From an uncultured Lachnospiraceae bacterium (GTDB taxonomy: Bacteria; Bacillota; Clostridia; Lachnospirales; Lachnospiraceae), in the NCBI GenBank assembly GCA_945833775.1, contig CAMAGI010000007.1:1-40765 (forward strand): a DNA stretch of 40,765 nucleotides, read 5' to 3'. The notes below the pieces were generated by a model. It ran no database searches. It worked only from the letters and a program-made list of their open reading frames with translations, and was not told where the DNA came from. Positions 33,718-40,765 of this stretch are shown piece by piece (within the stretch, counting starts at the first letter, position 1; every line of letters begins with the position of its first letter). The translations under genes were made by a program, and so were the position numbers.

Positions 33718-35289
33718 ATGTCATATACAGCACTTTATCGTAAATTTCGTCCGGATACCTTTGCGGATGTGAAGGGCCAGGATCATATTGTTACCACTCT
33801 GAAAAACCAGCTGCGTGTAGGGCGGGTCGGACATGCTTATCTTTTTACGGGAACCCGCGGTACCGGCAAGACGACGATTGCCAAGATTCTTGCCAAAGCG
33901 GTGAACTGCGAGAACCCTACGGAGAATGGTCCCTGCTGCGAATGCGAGACCTGCAAAGCCATTGCTGCGGGAGCCAGCATGAACGTGATCGAGATCGACG
34001 CGGCTTCCAACAATGGCGTGGATAATATTCGTGAGATTGTTGATGAGGTATCTTATTCACCTGCGGAGGGAAAGTATAAGGTTTATATCATTGACGAGGT
34101 ACATATGCTTTCCATAGGTGCTTTCAATGCACTGCTTAAGACCCTGGAGGAGCCGCCCTCCTATGTGATTTTTATATTGGCAACCACGGAGGTTCATAAG
34201 CTTCCCATCACAATCCTGTCCAGATGTCAGCGCTATGATTTCAAACGAATCACCATTGACACCATAGCCGCCAGGCTCAAGGAGCTGGTGGAGGCGGAGA
34301 ATGTGTCGGTTGAAGACAAGGCACTTCGCTATATTGCGAAGGCTGCCGACGGATCCATGCGGGATGCGCTCAGTCTTTTGGATCAGTGTATCGCTTTTCA
34401 TCTCGGTGAGGAGCTGACCTACGACAAGGCGCTGGATGTGTTGGGAGCTGTGGATACCGCTGTGTTCAGCCGGCTGCTTCGAAATGTTCTGAATCAGGAT
34501 GTATCGGGGTGCATCTCTCTCCTGGAGGAGATTGTCATGCAGGGGCGTGAACTCACTCAGTTTGTGACGGATTTTACCTGGTATCTGCGCAACCTGATGC
34601 TGGTACAATCCTCTGATAACCTGGAGGATGTGATTGACATGTCCACGGAAAATCTGGCGCGACTGAAGGAAGAAGCTCAGCTGACCGACATGACGCAGAT
34701 CATTCGCTATATACGGGTATTCAGCGATCTTTCCGGACAGATTCGCTACGCAACCCAGAAGAGAATTCTCGTGGAGATTGCCTTGATTAAATTGTGCAAA
34801 CCACAGATGGAGACGGATATGTCATCCGTGCTGGACCGCGTGCGGCAGGTGGAAGAAGGTCTGGAGGATGTCCGTGAAAATGGGGTCTATGTGGCAGCAG
34901 GAAGTACCCCGGGACAGAGGAGTGCTTCATCGGAGCGCAGAGAGAAGCCGAAACTGCCGAAGGCAATCCCGGACGATGTAAGAGAGGTTGTCGGAAAGTG
35001 GGCGGCAATCGTGGGAAGTACAGACAACCCCATGCGGGTCTATCTGAAGAATGCCCGGTTGAGCCTCGGCGGAGACAATAACCTGCTGGTGGTGGTCGAG
35101 GACGGGCTTGCCTCCGACTACTTTGAAGTGCCGGAGCACCGTGAACAGGTGGAGAGTATCGTGTCGGAATATGCCGGCAAGGAAATATCCATCACATTCC
35201 AGACTGTCAAGTCCGGAAGAGAATTTGAAGACAACTATGTGGATCTCTCCAAGGTGATCAACATGGAGATAGAAGAAGAGGAGGAATAA
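33718..35289 (+). CDS. dnaX: DNA polymerase III subunit gamma/tau
   Basis: Clamp-loader ATPase of the replisome. The 523-residue protein has Walker A GTRGTGKT at 45-52, a zinc module with Cys64, Cys73/74, Cys76 and Cys79, Walker B/DEVH in YIIDEVHML, and the SRC motif in ILSRCQRYDF. The C-terminal tau region is short. No slippery A-run of the E. coli frameshift type was noticed. ATG 33718 follows GAGG; a longer reading from 33655 would overlap pfk. dnaX-ybaB-recR is a conserved replication/repair block. Confidence 0.96.
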   Translation: MSYTALYRKFRPDTFADVKGQDHIVTTLKNQLRVGRVGHAYLFTGTRGTGKTTIAKILAKAVNCENPTENGPCCECETCKAIAAGASMNVIEIDAASNNGVDNIREIVDEVSYSPAEGKYKVYIIDEVHMLSIGAFNALLKTLEEPPSYVIFILATTEVHKLPITILSRCQRYDFKRITIDTIAARLKELVEAENVSVEDKALRYIAKAADGSMRDALSLLDQCIAFHLGEELTYDKALDVLGAVDTAVFSRLLRNVLNQDVSGCISLLEEIVMQGRELTQFVTDFTWYLRNLMLVQSSDNLEDVIDMSTENLARLKEEAQLTDMTQIIRYIRVFSDLSGQIRYATQKRILVEIALIKLCKPQMETDMSSVLDRVRQVEEGLEDVRENGVYVAAGSTPGQRSASSERREKPKLPKAIPDDVREVVGKWAAIVGSTDNPMRVYLKNARLSLGGDNNLLVVVEDGLASDYFEVPEHREQVESIVSEYAGKEISITFQTVKSGREFEDNYVDLSKVINMEIEEEEE

Positions 35290-35291
35290 AT

Positions 35292-35636
35292 ATGGCGAAG
35301 CGTGGAGGATTTCCCGGCGGGGCAATGCCCGGAAATATGAGCAATTTGATGAAGCAGGCACAGCGTATGCAGAGACAGATGGAGGAAGGACAGAAGGAGC
35401 TCGAGTCAAGGGAATTTACGGCATCGGTGGGAGGAGGAGCCGTAGAGGTGGCTGTAAATGGCAAGAAAGAGCTGCTGCGCGTGAAATTGATGGAGGACAT
35501 TGTGGATCCCGAGGACATTGAGACGCTTCAGGATTCTATTGTGGCAGCAGTCAATGAGGCTATGCGCCAGGCAGACGAGGCGAGTGCGGCTCTGATGGGT
35601 AAGATGACCGGTGGTCTCGGAGGACTTCCTTTCTGA
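35292..35636 (+). CDS. YbaB/EbfC nucleoid-associated protein
   Basis: A 114-residue DNA-binding protein of the YbaB/EbfC (YaaK) family. Family features: the helical NLMKQAQRMQRQMEEGQKEL stretch, TASVGGGAVEVAVNGK, and the C-terminal Gly-rich MTGGLGGLPF. It binds DNA as a dimer and is usually encoded between dnaX and recR, as here. The stop codon overlaps the recR start by one base (TGATG). Confidence 0.95.
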   Translation: MAKRGGFPGGAMPGNMSNLMKQAQRMQRQMEEGQKELESREFTASVGGGAVEVAVNGKKELLRVKLMEDIVDPEDIETLQDSIVAAVNEAMRQADEASAALMGKMTGGLGGLPF

Positions 35637-36232
35637 TGGACTTGTACAGCGGACATATCAATAAATTAATTGAAGAGTTGGCTGCTTTGCCCGGTATCGG
35701 CAACAAATCAGCCCAGCGTCTGGCTTTTCATCTGATCAACATGCCCCAGGACAAGGTCAACCGTCTTGCAAATGTGATGATGGAGGCAAAGGCGAATGTG
35801 CGGTACTGTAAAGAGTGCTATACCCTGACGGATCGGGAGATTTGCCCGGTTTGCAGCAACCAAAGCCGCAATCACAGACTGATCATGGTGGTGGAAAACA
35901 CCCGCGATCTGGCAGCATATGAGAAAACCGGAAAATACGACGGAGTCTATCATGTACTGCACGGGGCGATCTCGCCGATGCTCGGAATCGGGCCCGGAGA
36001 TATCAAGCTGAAGGAACTGATTGAGAGGCTTCAGGGGGATGTCGAGGAAGTGATCATTGCAACAAACTCGAGTCTGGAAGGCGAAACGACCGCAATGTAT
36101 ATCAGTAAGCTGATCAAACCCACCGGGATTCGGGTGACGCGAATTGCAAGCGGAGTGCCCGTCGGCGGTGATCTGGAGTACATAGATGAGGTTACCCTTC
36201 TGCGTGCTCTGGAAGGCCGGGTGGAAATGTAG
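35636..36232 (+). CDS. recR: Recombination protein RecR
   Basis: Part of the RecFOR pathway that loads RecA at gaps. The 198-residue protein has the N-terminal helix-hairpin-helix (LPGIGNKSAQRLAFHL), a zinc finger with Cys58, Cys61, Cys70 and Cys73, and a Toprim domain from about 80. The length is standard. Its ATG overlaps the ybaB stop, implying translational coupling. Confidence 0.97.
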   Translation: MDLYSGHINKLIEELAALPGIGNKSAQRLAFHLINMPQDKVNRLANVMMEAKANVRYCKECYTLTDREICPVCSNQSRNHRLIMVVENTRDLAAYEKTGKYDGVYHVLHGAISPMLGIGPGDIKLKELIERLQGDVEEVIIATNSSLEGETTAMYISKLIKPTGIRVTRIASGVPVGGDLEYIDEVTLLRALEGRVEM

Positions 36233-36247
36233 AAAAGGAGAAGAACA

Positions 36248-37285
36248 ATGGCAGTAGAAAAAAGTGCATTTGGTAAGACCTCGGAGGGAAGAGAGATTTC
36301 CTTATATACCATTATCAATCAAAATGGTATGAAGGCATGTGTGACCGATATCGGCGCGGTTTTGGTGAATCTGTGGGTGCCGGATAAGGACGGTAAGATG
36401 GAGGATGTGGTGTTGGGATTCGACAGCGCAGAAGCCTATCTTTCCAATCCCAGCTATTTTGGAGCTGTGATCGGACCCAGCGCAAACCGCATTGGCGGTG
36501 CCAGCTTCGAAATTGACGACGTGATCTATCAGGTTGCCGTAAATGATAATGCCAATAACCTTCACAGTCATGCACAGTACGGTTATCACAAGAGAGTATG
36601 GGACGCACAGATTCTGGAGAACGGTGTGGAGTTTTCCCTTACGGATCCTGCAACCATGGGCTTCCCCGGCAATAAGGAGGTTCGGATTACCTATATTCTG
36701 AATGACGAGAACGGCCTTGAGCTTCATTATCACGCGGACAGTGATGCACGCACGATTTTGAATTTGACCAACCATACCTATTTCAATTTAAATGGTGCAG
36801 GAAACGGTACCATTCTGTCACATGAGCTGTGCATGAAGGCATCCATGTACACTCCTGCGGACGATTGCTCCATTCCGGTAGGGGATATTGTTCCGGTTGC
36901 AGGAACACCCATGGATTTCACCCGGATGACTACGGTGGGGGATCGTATTGACAGTGACTTTGAACAGCTTCGGTTCGCGGGCGGTTACGATCACAACTGG
37001 GTGATTGATGATTGGAATGGGGAGCTTCGGTATTTTGCAACGGTAAAAGCACCCGAAAGCGGCAGAATCATGGAGGTGGCAACGACACTTCCCGGCGTAC
37101 AATTCTACGCGGGCAACTTTATCACCAGACAGACCGGAAAAGCAGGAGCCGTGTATGACAAGCGCTCCGGACTTTGCCTGGAGACCCAGTATTATCCGGA
37201 CAGCATTCATCACGACAACTTCCCTTCCTGTGTCTTCGGAGAAGGAAAGGCATACGATTCTGTGACGGTGTATCGTTTCCGATAA
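36248..37285 (+). CDS. galM: Aldose 1-epimerase (galactose mutarotase)
   Basis: A 345-residue cytoplasmic mutarotase interconverting alpha and beta anomers of glucose or galactose. The catalytic His176 is in LTNHTYFNLNG and the catalytic Glu312 in LETQYYPDS; GYDHNW is a further family motif. ATG 36248 lies behind AAAGGAG, 15 bases after recR, so it is probably the last gene of the pfk-dnaX-ybaB-recR transcript. It can serve the beta-glucose released by cellobiose phosphorylase. Confidence 0.95.
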   Translation: MAVEKSAFGKTSEGREISLYTIINQNGMKACVTDIGAVLVNLWVPDKDGKMEDVVLGFDSAEAYLSNPSYFGAVIGPSANRIGGASFEIDDVIYQVAVNDNANNLHSHAQYGYHKRVWDAQILENGVEFSLTDPATMGFPGNKEVRITYILNDENGLELHYHADSDARTILNLTNHTYFNLNGAGNGTILSHELCMKASMYTPADDCSIPVGDIVPVAGTPMDFTRMTTVGDRIDSDFEQLRFAGGYDHNWVIDDWNGELRYFATVKAPESGRIMEVATTLPGVQFYAGNFITRQTGKAGAVYDKRSGLCLETQYYPDSIHHDNFPSCVFGEGKAYDSVTVYRFR

Positions 37286-37391
37286 TCTCTGCAAAACGTG
37301 TCGAACATTTTTCAAAGAGGCACGACAAGGAATGCTAAAATACCTCTCTTGCGAATGCTATATTTAAGAAAACGGCGAGGGAGGTGTTTTT

Positions 37392-38546
37392 ATGCAGTTA
37401 CCTAAGAACATTACGCAGATCGGCGAATCGGACATTCATTGTAAAATATATGTGGAAGATTATGTTGTTTCTTATTTAAAACAGATGAATCTTCCGGCAG
37501 CTGACAAGAATTTTGCAGTGGCCTTATATGGTGTACGCAAAGAGGAAAATGGAATTTCTTACCTGTTTGTGTATGGGGCCTGTAAGCTGAATTTCCTGCA
37601 AAAGGAAGCCCGGCACATTTCGCAGGCGGGAATGCAGGAGATCGAGAAGCTTCGGAAAAAGTATTTTGGGGAATATGATTTTCTGGGATATCGTCTTCTG
37701 AGCGGTGAGATGATTGAAGGATTTCATGTTTGCGAGCAGGGAATCTGTCGTTACATAGAGGGATATGCACAGTTTTATGAGAAAAACGACAGCATGCTGG
37801 CATATATGCTGGATACCCGTGAGGATTGCGCGGAGCCGGAGAAGGTGGACACCGAAAAGTATGAAGCGGCGAAAAAGCATCAGGAGGAGCGCAGAAGTGA
37901 ACTGGTGCGGGAGCAGGAGAGCCGCGGGAAGTACCGCACCTCTTTTGCGCGCGAAAAGAATTCTTTCACCAGAGCCAGGAATGCGGCTGTTCTGGGATTC
38001 TGTTTTTTGTGCTTGCTTGGACTGTCCGTTATCAACGATCCCGACAGAATGTTTAGCCTGCAGGAAAATGCGAAACAATGGCTGACCGAGCTGGACCGCC
38101 AGCGCCTTCCGGACGCTGAGGAAGTAATCAACGAAGAAAATACGGATCTGTTGATTGCAGAGGATACTTTGAACGAAGCGCTTCTGCGGGAGAATTCGGA
38201 TTCCGGCGAACAAAATGTGACGGAAGAAACGACAGAGCCGTCAGAAAACGTGCCGCAAAATACGGAACAGTCCTCCGCAGAGGCAGATTTCGAACCCGAA
38301 ACGACGGAAACTGTTCCGGAGACAACGCAGGAGGCAGCTTCAGAGGCAATCGATTCGTCCGCTGAACAGGAAGTGCTTGCCCAGCCTTCCGGCCCGGAAT
38401 ATTATGTGATTCGCAAAGGCGATACACTGATTGGAATCAGTATGAATAAGTACGGTACGGACGGAATGGTGGAGAATATCTGTAATATGAACGGAATCAA
38501 GGATCCGGATGATATCAAAGTGGGGCAGGAAATTATTTTGCCGTAA
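37392..38546 (+). CDS. Single-pass membrane protein with C-terminal LysM domain
   Basis: A 384-residue type II membrane protein. Residues 1-170 form a cytoplasmic domain I do not recognise with certainty; its layout faintly recalls a JAB/MPN fold, but no metal motif is clear. A basic stretch precedes one membrane helix at about 197-216. Then come an acidic, Ser/Thr/Glu-rich extracellular linker (about 240-335) and a LysM domain (337-384, YYVIRKGDTLIGIS). LysM binds peptidoglycan or other N-acetylglucosamine polymers. The protein could thus connect the cytoplasm with the wall. GGGAGGTG precedes ATG 37392 closely, with the same GGTGTTTTTATG start context as the gene at 7990. Confidence 0.85.
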   Translation: MQLPKNITQIGESDIHCKIYVEDYVVSYLKQMNLPAADKNFAVALYGVRKEENGISYLFVYGACKLNFLQKEARHISQAGMQEIEKLRKKYFGEYDFLGYRLLSGEMIEGFHVCEQGICRYIEGYAQFYEKNDSMLAYMLDTREDCAEPEKVDTEKYEAAKKHQEERRSELVREQESRGKYRTSFAREKNSFTRARNAAVLGFCFLCLLGLSVINDPDRMFSLQENAKQWLTELDRQRLPDAEEVINEENTDLLIAEDTLNEALLRENSDSGEQNVTEETTEPSENVPQNTEQSSAEADFEPETTETVPETTQEAASEAIDSSAEQEVLAQPSGPEYYVIRKGDTLIGISMNKYGTDGMVENICNMNGIKDPDDIKVGQEIILP

Positions 38547-38573
38547 GATTTTAGTTACTATGCGGTAATATTG

Positions 38574-38582
38574 TGCTATAAT
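38574..38582 (+). promoter_or_regulatory. Extended -10 promoter before the DUF5711-like gene
   Basis: TGCTATAAT, an extended -10 box about 75 bases before ATG 38657. The -35 region (GTTACT) is weak. Confidence 0.55.
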
Positions 38583-38656
38583 GTTTTTCTGAGATGGAAA
38601 AGAGAGGATTTACCGGTTTTCCATCCTGTAATCACGAGAGACATACGAGGAGACAA

Positions 38657-39847
38657 ATGGCGGATATCAGAAGCTATCTGAAGGAAAAGGAAAAGCGCGA
38701 AAAGGGACAGAGCGATTATCGCAGCAAAATACGACGGCACAGACTCACCTTTTTTTATCGAATCGCATTGGTGGTGATTGTCGCAGCCGCCGTTGTGGCA
38801 CTTTTGATGGTTCAGTACAAGAACCATGTGTACACGGATTATGATATTGTAAGTACAGTGTCCCGGGAAAAGGCAGCCGGTGCCAAGGATGTTCGTTTGC
38901 AGAATGCCATCCTGACCTACAGCAAAGACGGTGCCCATTGTACAAACACAAAGGGTGAGATCATCTGGAATCAGACCTATGAGATTCAGGATGTTCAGTT
39001 GGTGGTGTGCGGAAACGTAGCCGCAATCGGCAACTATAACGGCAGAAATATCTATATAGCAGATTCATCCGCACTGAAAGATGAGATTGATACGGCAATG
39101 CCCATTCGCGATCTGGCGGTGGCAGCCGACGGCACGGTGACAGCGGTGCTTGCTGATACCGATGTGACCTGGATCTATACCTATACCTCGGACGGCGTGT
39201 ACGAGGGAATGACCCATATGGACGACAGCGGCTATCCCGGAGCGGTAAGCCTGTCGCCCAACGGTGAACTGCTCGCAGTGGCATATGTGTATTTGGATTC
39301 CGGAATGCTGAAAACAAATGTGGTCTTTTACAATTTCGGGCTGGTAGGATCAAACTACAGTGATTATCTCGTGGGTGTGTTCTCCTACCCGGATCTGCTG
39401 GTTCCCGCGGTACATTTCATGAACGATGACACAGCCTTTGCAGTCGGTGACAGCAGGCTGATGATATACAAAGGTTCACAGAAGCCGACGGTGGAAAAAG
39501 AATACCTCTTTGAGGAGGAAATACAGTCTGTCTTCTACGGGGATTCTTACCTGGGACTGGTATTTTCCTCGGAGCTGGCAGATAAGCGGTATCGATTGGA
39601 TATCTACAGCGAGTCCGCGGAAAAGATTGACAGCTACTATTTCGATATGGAATATAATGAAATCTTCTTTGAGGAAAAGGATTTCGTTATCTATAATGAG
39701 ACAGAATGCGTGATTCGAACCTATGACGGAGTTGAAAAATTTAACGGAACCTTCCGAAAGGCGACGAACCTGATGCTTCCGGCAGGCGGTTCTTATCGAT
39801 ATGCATTGGTGACAGACACATCAATCGATACGATTCAGTTGAAGTGA
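38657..39847 (+). CDS. DUF5711-like membrane-anchored propeller-type protein
   Basis: A 396-residue protein with a charged cytoplasmic N-terminus (KEKEKREK...RRHR), one membrane helix at about 33-52 and a large extracellular domain. That domain has repeated short beta patterns (for example AVSLSPNGELLAVAYV), suggesting a beta-propeller. I associate it with the DUF5711 family of Lachnospiraceae; the role is unknown. ATG 38657 lies just after GAGGAG; a reading from 38594 adds 21 residues without a ribosome site. It is followed after 32 bases by the CvpA-family gene. Confidence 0.8.
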   Translation: MADIRSYLKEKEKREKGQSDYRSKIRRHRLTFFYRIALVVIVAAAVVALLMVQYKNHVYTDYDIVSTVSREKAAGAKDVRLQNAILTYSKDGAHCTNTKGEIIWNQTYEIQDVQLVVCGNVAAIGNYNGRNIYIADSSALKDEIDTAMPIRDLAVAADGTVTAVLADTDVTWIYTYTSDGVYEGMTHMDDSGYPGAVSLSPNGELLAVAYVYLDSGMLKTNVVFYNFGLVGSNYSDYLVGVFSYPDLLVPAVHFMNDDTAFAVGDSRLMIYKGSQKPTVEKEYLFEEEIQSVFYGDSYLGLVFSSELADKRYRLDIYSESAEKIDSYYFDMEYNEIFFEEKDFVIYNETECVIRTYDGVEKFNGTFRKATNLMLPAGGSYRYALVTDTSIDTIQLK

Positions 39848-39879
39848 GTTGTTCAGGAATTTACAGAAGGAGAAAACGA

Positions 39880-40371
39880 ATGACAATTAATATTCTGGCG
39901 ATTGTGGTAATTTTATTTTTTGTTATTAAGATGATGAACGGATATAAATGCGGCATGGTGAAATCCATCCTTTCCTTTCTGTCACTCATCGTCCTTTGTG
40001 CTTTGGTTGCACTGATCGGCAATGGCCTTCACAGTTACTTTCAGGGCGAAGTGATAGGAGTGATTGCTGCATTCCTCCTGCTCGCTGTTCTGGGAATTGT
40101 TCATCATATCTTCTCGGTGGTTGTCTTCCCCGCAAAGCTGATTAGCAAGCTTCCGATTGTGAGCTGGCTCGACAAAGTGCTTGGAGTTGTTGTGGGTGCC
40201 ATCGAAGCACTCCTGATAGTCTGGACGATGTATGTCTTGATCATGTTGTTCAATATGGGAATGGTGGGAGAGCAGATCCTTGCCTGGACGGAAGAAAGCG
40301 AGATGCTTACCTGGCTGTATCAGAACAACTATTTGGCAGTTCTTGTGGAAAAATTCTTGTCCGCACGTTGA
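39880..40371 (+). CDS. CvpA-family membrane protein
   Basis: A 163-residue protein with four hydrophobic helices, matching the CvpA (colicin V production protein) family: an N-terminal helix, the YKCGMVKSILSFLS turn, and PIVSWLDKVLGVVVGAIEALL as the conserved core. The family's role is unclear, though it is linked to envelope stress and secretion in other bacteria. ATG 39880 lies 7 bases after AAGGAG; the longer reading from 39844 overlaps the previous gene. It ends the trio LysM - DUF5711-like - CvpA. Confidence 0.87.
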   Translation: MTINILAIVVILFFVIKMMNGYKCGMVKSILSFLSLIVLCALVALIGNGLHSYFQGEVIGVIAAFLLLAVLGIVHHIFSVVVFPAKLISKLPIVSWLDKVLGVVVGAIEALLIVWTMYVLIMLFNMGMVGEQILAWTEESEMLTWLYQNNYLAVLVEKFLSAR

Positions 40372-40399
40372 CAAATCAATTCCGCAGACATATAATAAA

Positions 40400-40434
40400 T
40401 TTCACCCGCCGGAGTAGGAAAACAGCGGGTGAAA
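40400..40434. repeat. 10-bp inverted repeat after the CvpA gene
   Basis: TTTCACCCGC (40400-40409) and GCGGGTGAAA (40425-40434) with a 15-base loop. It may end the CvpA transcript, but the plus strand lacks a direct T-run (AAACTTTT follows). Confidence 0.5.
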
Positions 40435-40461
40435 AAACTTTTGAAATCTTTTCAAAAGCTG

Positions 40462-40490
40462 TTGACAACAGCAAAAACTCATGATACTAT
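40462..40490 (+). promoter_or_regulatory. Strong promoter near the right end
   Basis: Consensus TTGACA (40462-40467), 17-bp spacer, TACTAT (40485-40490). A 9-bp palindrome CTTTTGAAA-TCT-TTTCAAAAG (40438-40458) lies directly upstream of the -35 box, where it could act as an AT-rich upstream element or an operator. Confidence 0.85.
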
Positions 40491-40496
40491 ATCAGA

Positions 40497-40765
40497 GTTG
40501 CCGCTGAAAACAGCAACACAGAACCTTGACAAATAAACAGCAATGCAACCCTGAAAATTCCAGATTAAGATCGTGCAGCACGGAGTGCTGTCGGGGATGA
40601 GGATCAGGCAGCAGCGAGCTTGCTCGCAGGCTGACGGAGACGAATGCCCGTACAATACGAAGTATTGCAGGATCAAACGGGAGCAAGAAACGAAGTTTCG
40701 AGCTGACCGTTCTGAGATTTCAGAGAACAGACTTTGAGAGAAGTCAACCTAAAAACAGTAATGCC
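40497..40765 (+). ncRNA. Long hairpin-rich leader, possibly of an rRNA operon (cut by window end)
   Basis: No coding region is visible in these 269 bases. GAACCTTGACAAATAAACAG (40521-40540) resembles boxA-type antitermination sequences of Firmicute rRNA leaders. After it come consecutive hairpins: CAGCAC-GGA-GTGCTG (40576-40590), GCGAG-CTTG-CTCGC (40614-40627), CAATAC-GAA-GTATTG (40653-40667, inside CCCGT/ACGGG), GAAAC-GAA-GTTTC (40687-40699), TCTGA-GATT-TCAGA (40711-40724) and GACTT-TGAGAG-AAGTC (40730-40745). The rRNA assignment is inferred from the strong promoter and boxA-like stretch; another stable RNA or a regulated mRNA leader is possible. Confidence 0.55.

Noticed and set aside
40479..40686. 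Two minus-strand frames of about 65 codons in the right-end leader
   Set aside because: They cover the promoter and hairpin chain, lack ribosome sites and look like chance frames.

Overview
The window looks like a chromosomal segment of an anaerobic, carbohydrate-fermenting Firmicute, most likely a Lachnospiraceae-type Clostridium relative. The support is: strong AGGAGG-type ribosome sites, a T-box leader on metG, two anaerobic radical-SAM activase-like genes, a fermentative D-lactate dehydrogenase, LplB/YtcP-type sugar transport, a clostridial-type cellobiose phosphorylase, and a LysM/TM/CvpA gene trio of the kind I associate with that family. No phage, transposon, plasmid or CRISPR feature is visible. 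Genus and species cannot be read from the sequence alone.

Layout. 1-2.2 kb: truncated T-box leader and metG. 2.3-9.0 kb: alpha/beta hydrolase, GNAT acetyltransferase, DUF624 membrane protein, an MsmK/UgpC-type sugar ABC ATPase, a membrane-anchored polysaccharide deacetylase, a CdaR/PucR-type regulator, and an unrecognised protein with six 15-residue repeats. 9.0-11.3 kb (minus): tadA, SRP RNA, a histidine phosphatase and a PflX-like radical SAM protein. 11.4-17.2 kb: a LacI-type regulator with glgP-malQ (matching palindromic operators in both promoters), then an NrdG-type activase. 17.2-21.8 kb: two MATE transporters, the first behind a 24-codon leader ORF, plus rhaM and ldhA. 21.9-32.2 kb: a cellobiose-type locus, with a minus-strand operon (LacI regulator, two permeases, lipoprotein binding protein) divergent from cellobiose phosphorylase, followed by a large GH2 hydrolase. 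32.3-32.5 kb: tRNA-Ser(CGA) on the minus strand. 32.6-37.3 kb: pfk-dnaX-ybaB-recR-galM, closely packed. 37.4-40.4 kb: LysM membrane protein, DUF5711-like protein, CvpA-family protein. 40.4-40.8 kb: a strong promoter and a long non-coding leader built of consecutive hairpins, cut by the window end and possibly leading into an rRNA operon.

How it works together. Two independent LacI circuits each control a phosphorolytic enzyme (glycogen phosphorylase; cellobiose phosphorylase). Both yield glucose-1-phosphate without spending ATP; galM and phosphofructokinase can take the released glucose into glycolysis and ldhA drains pyruvate to D-lactate. The cellobiose-type ABC transporter has no ATPase gene beside it; the stand-alone msmK gene at 4.8 kb, next to DUF624, is the obvious candidate to energise it.

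Nothing here is clearly a new defence or mobile system. The most novel-looking items are regulatory or structural: the leader ORF with internal hairpin before a MATE gene, a terminator-shaped hairpin pressed against a start codon, a long inverted repeat before DUF624, the hairpin-chain leader at the right end, and the repeat protein at 8.0-9.0 kb.
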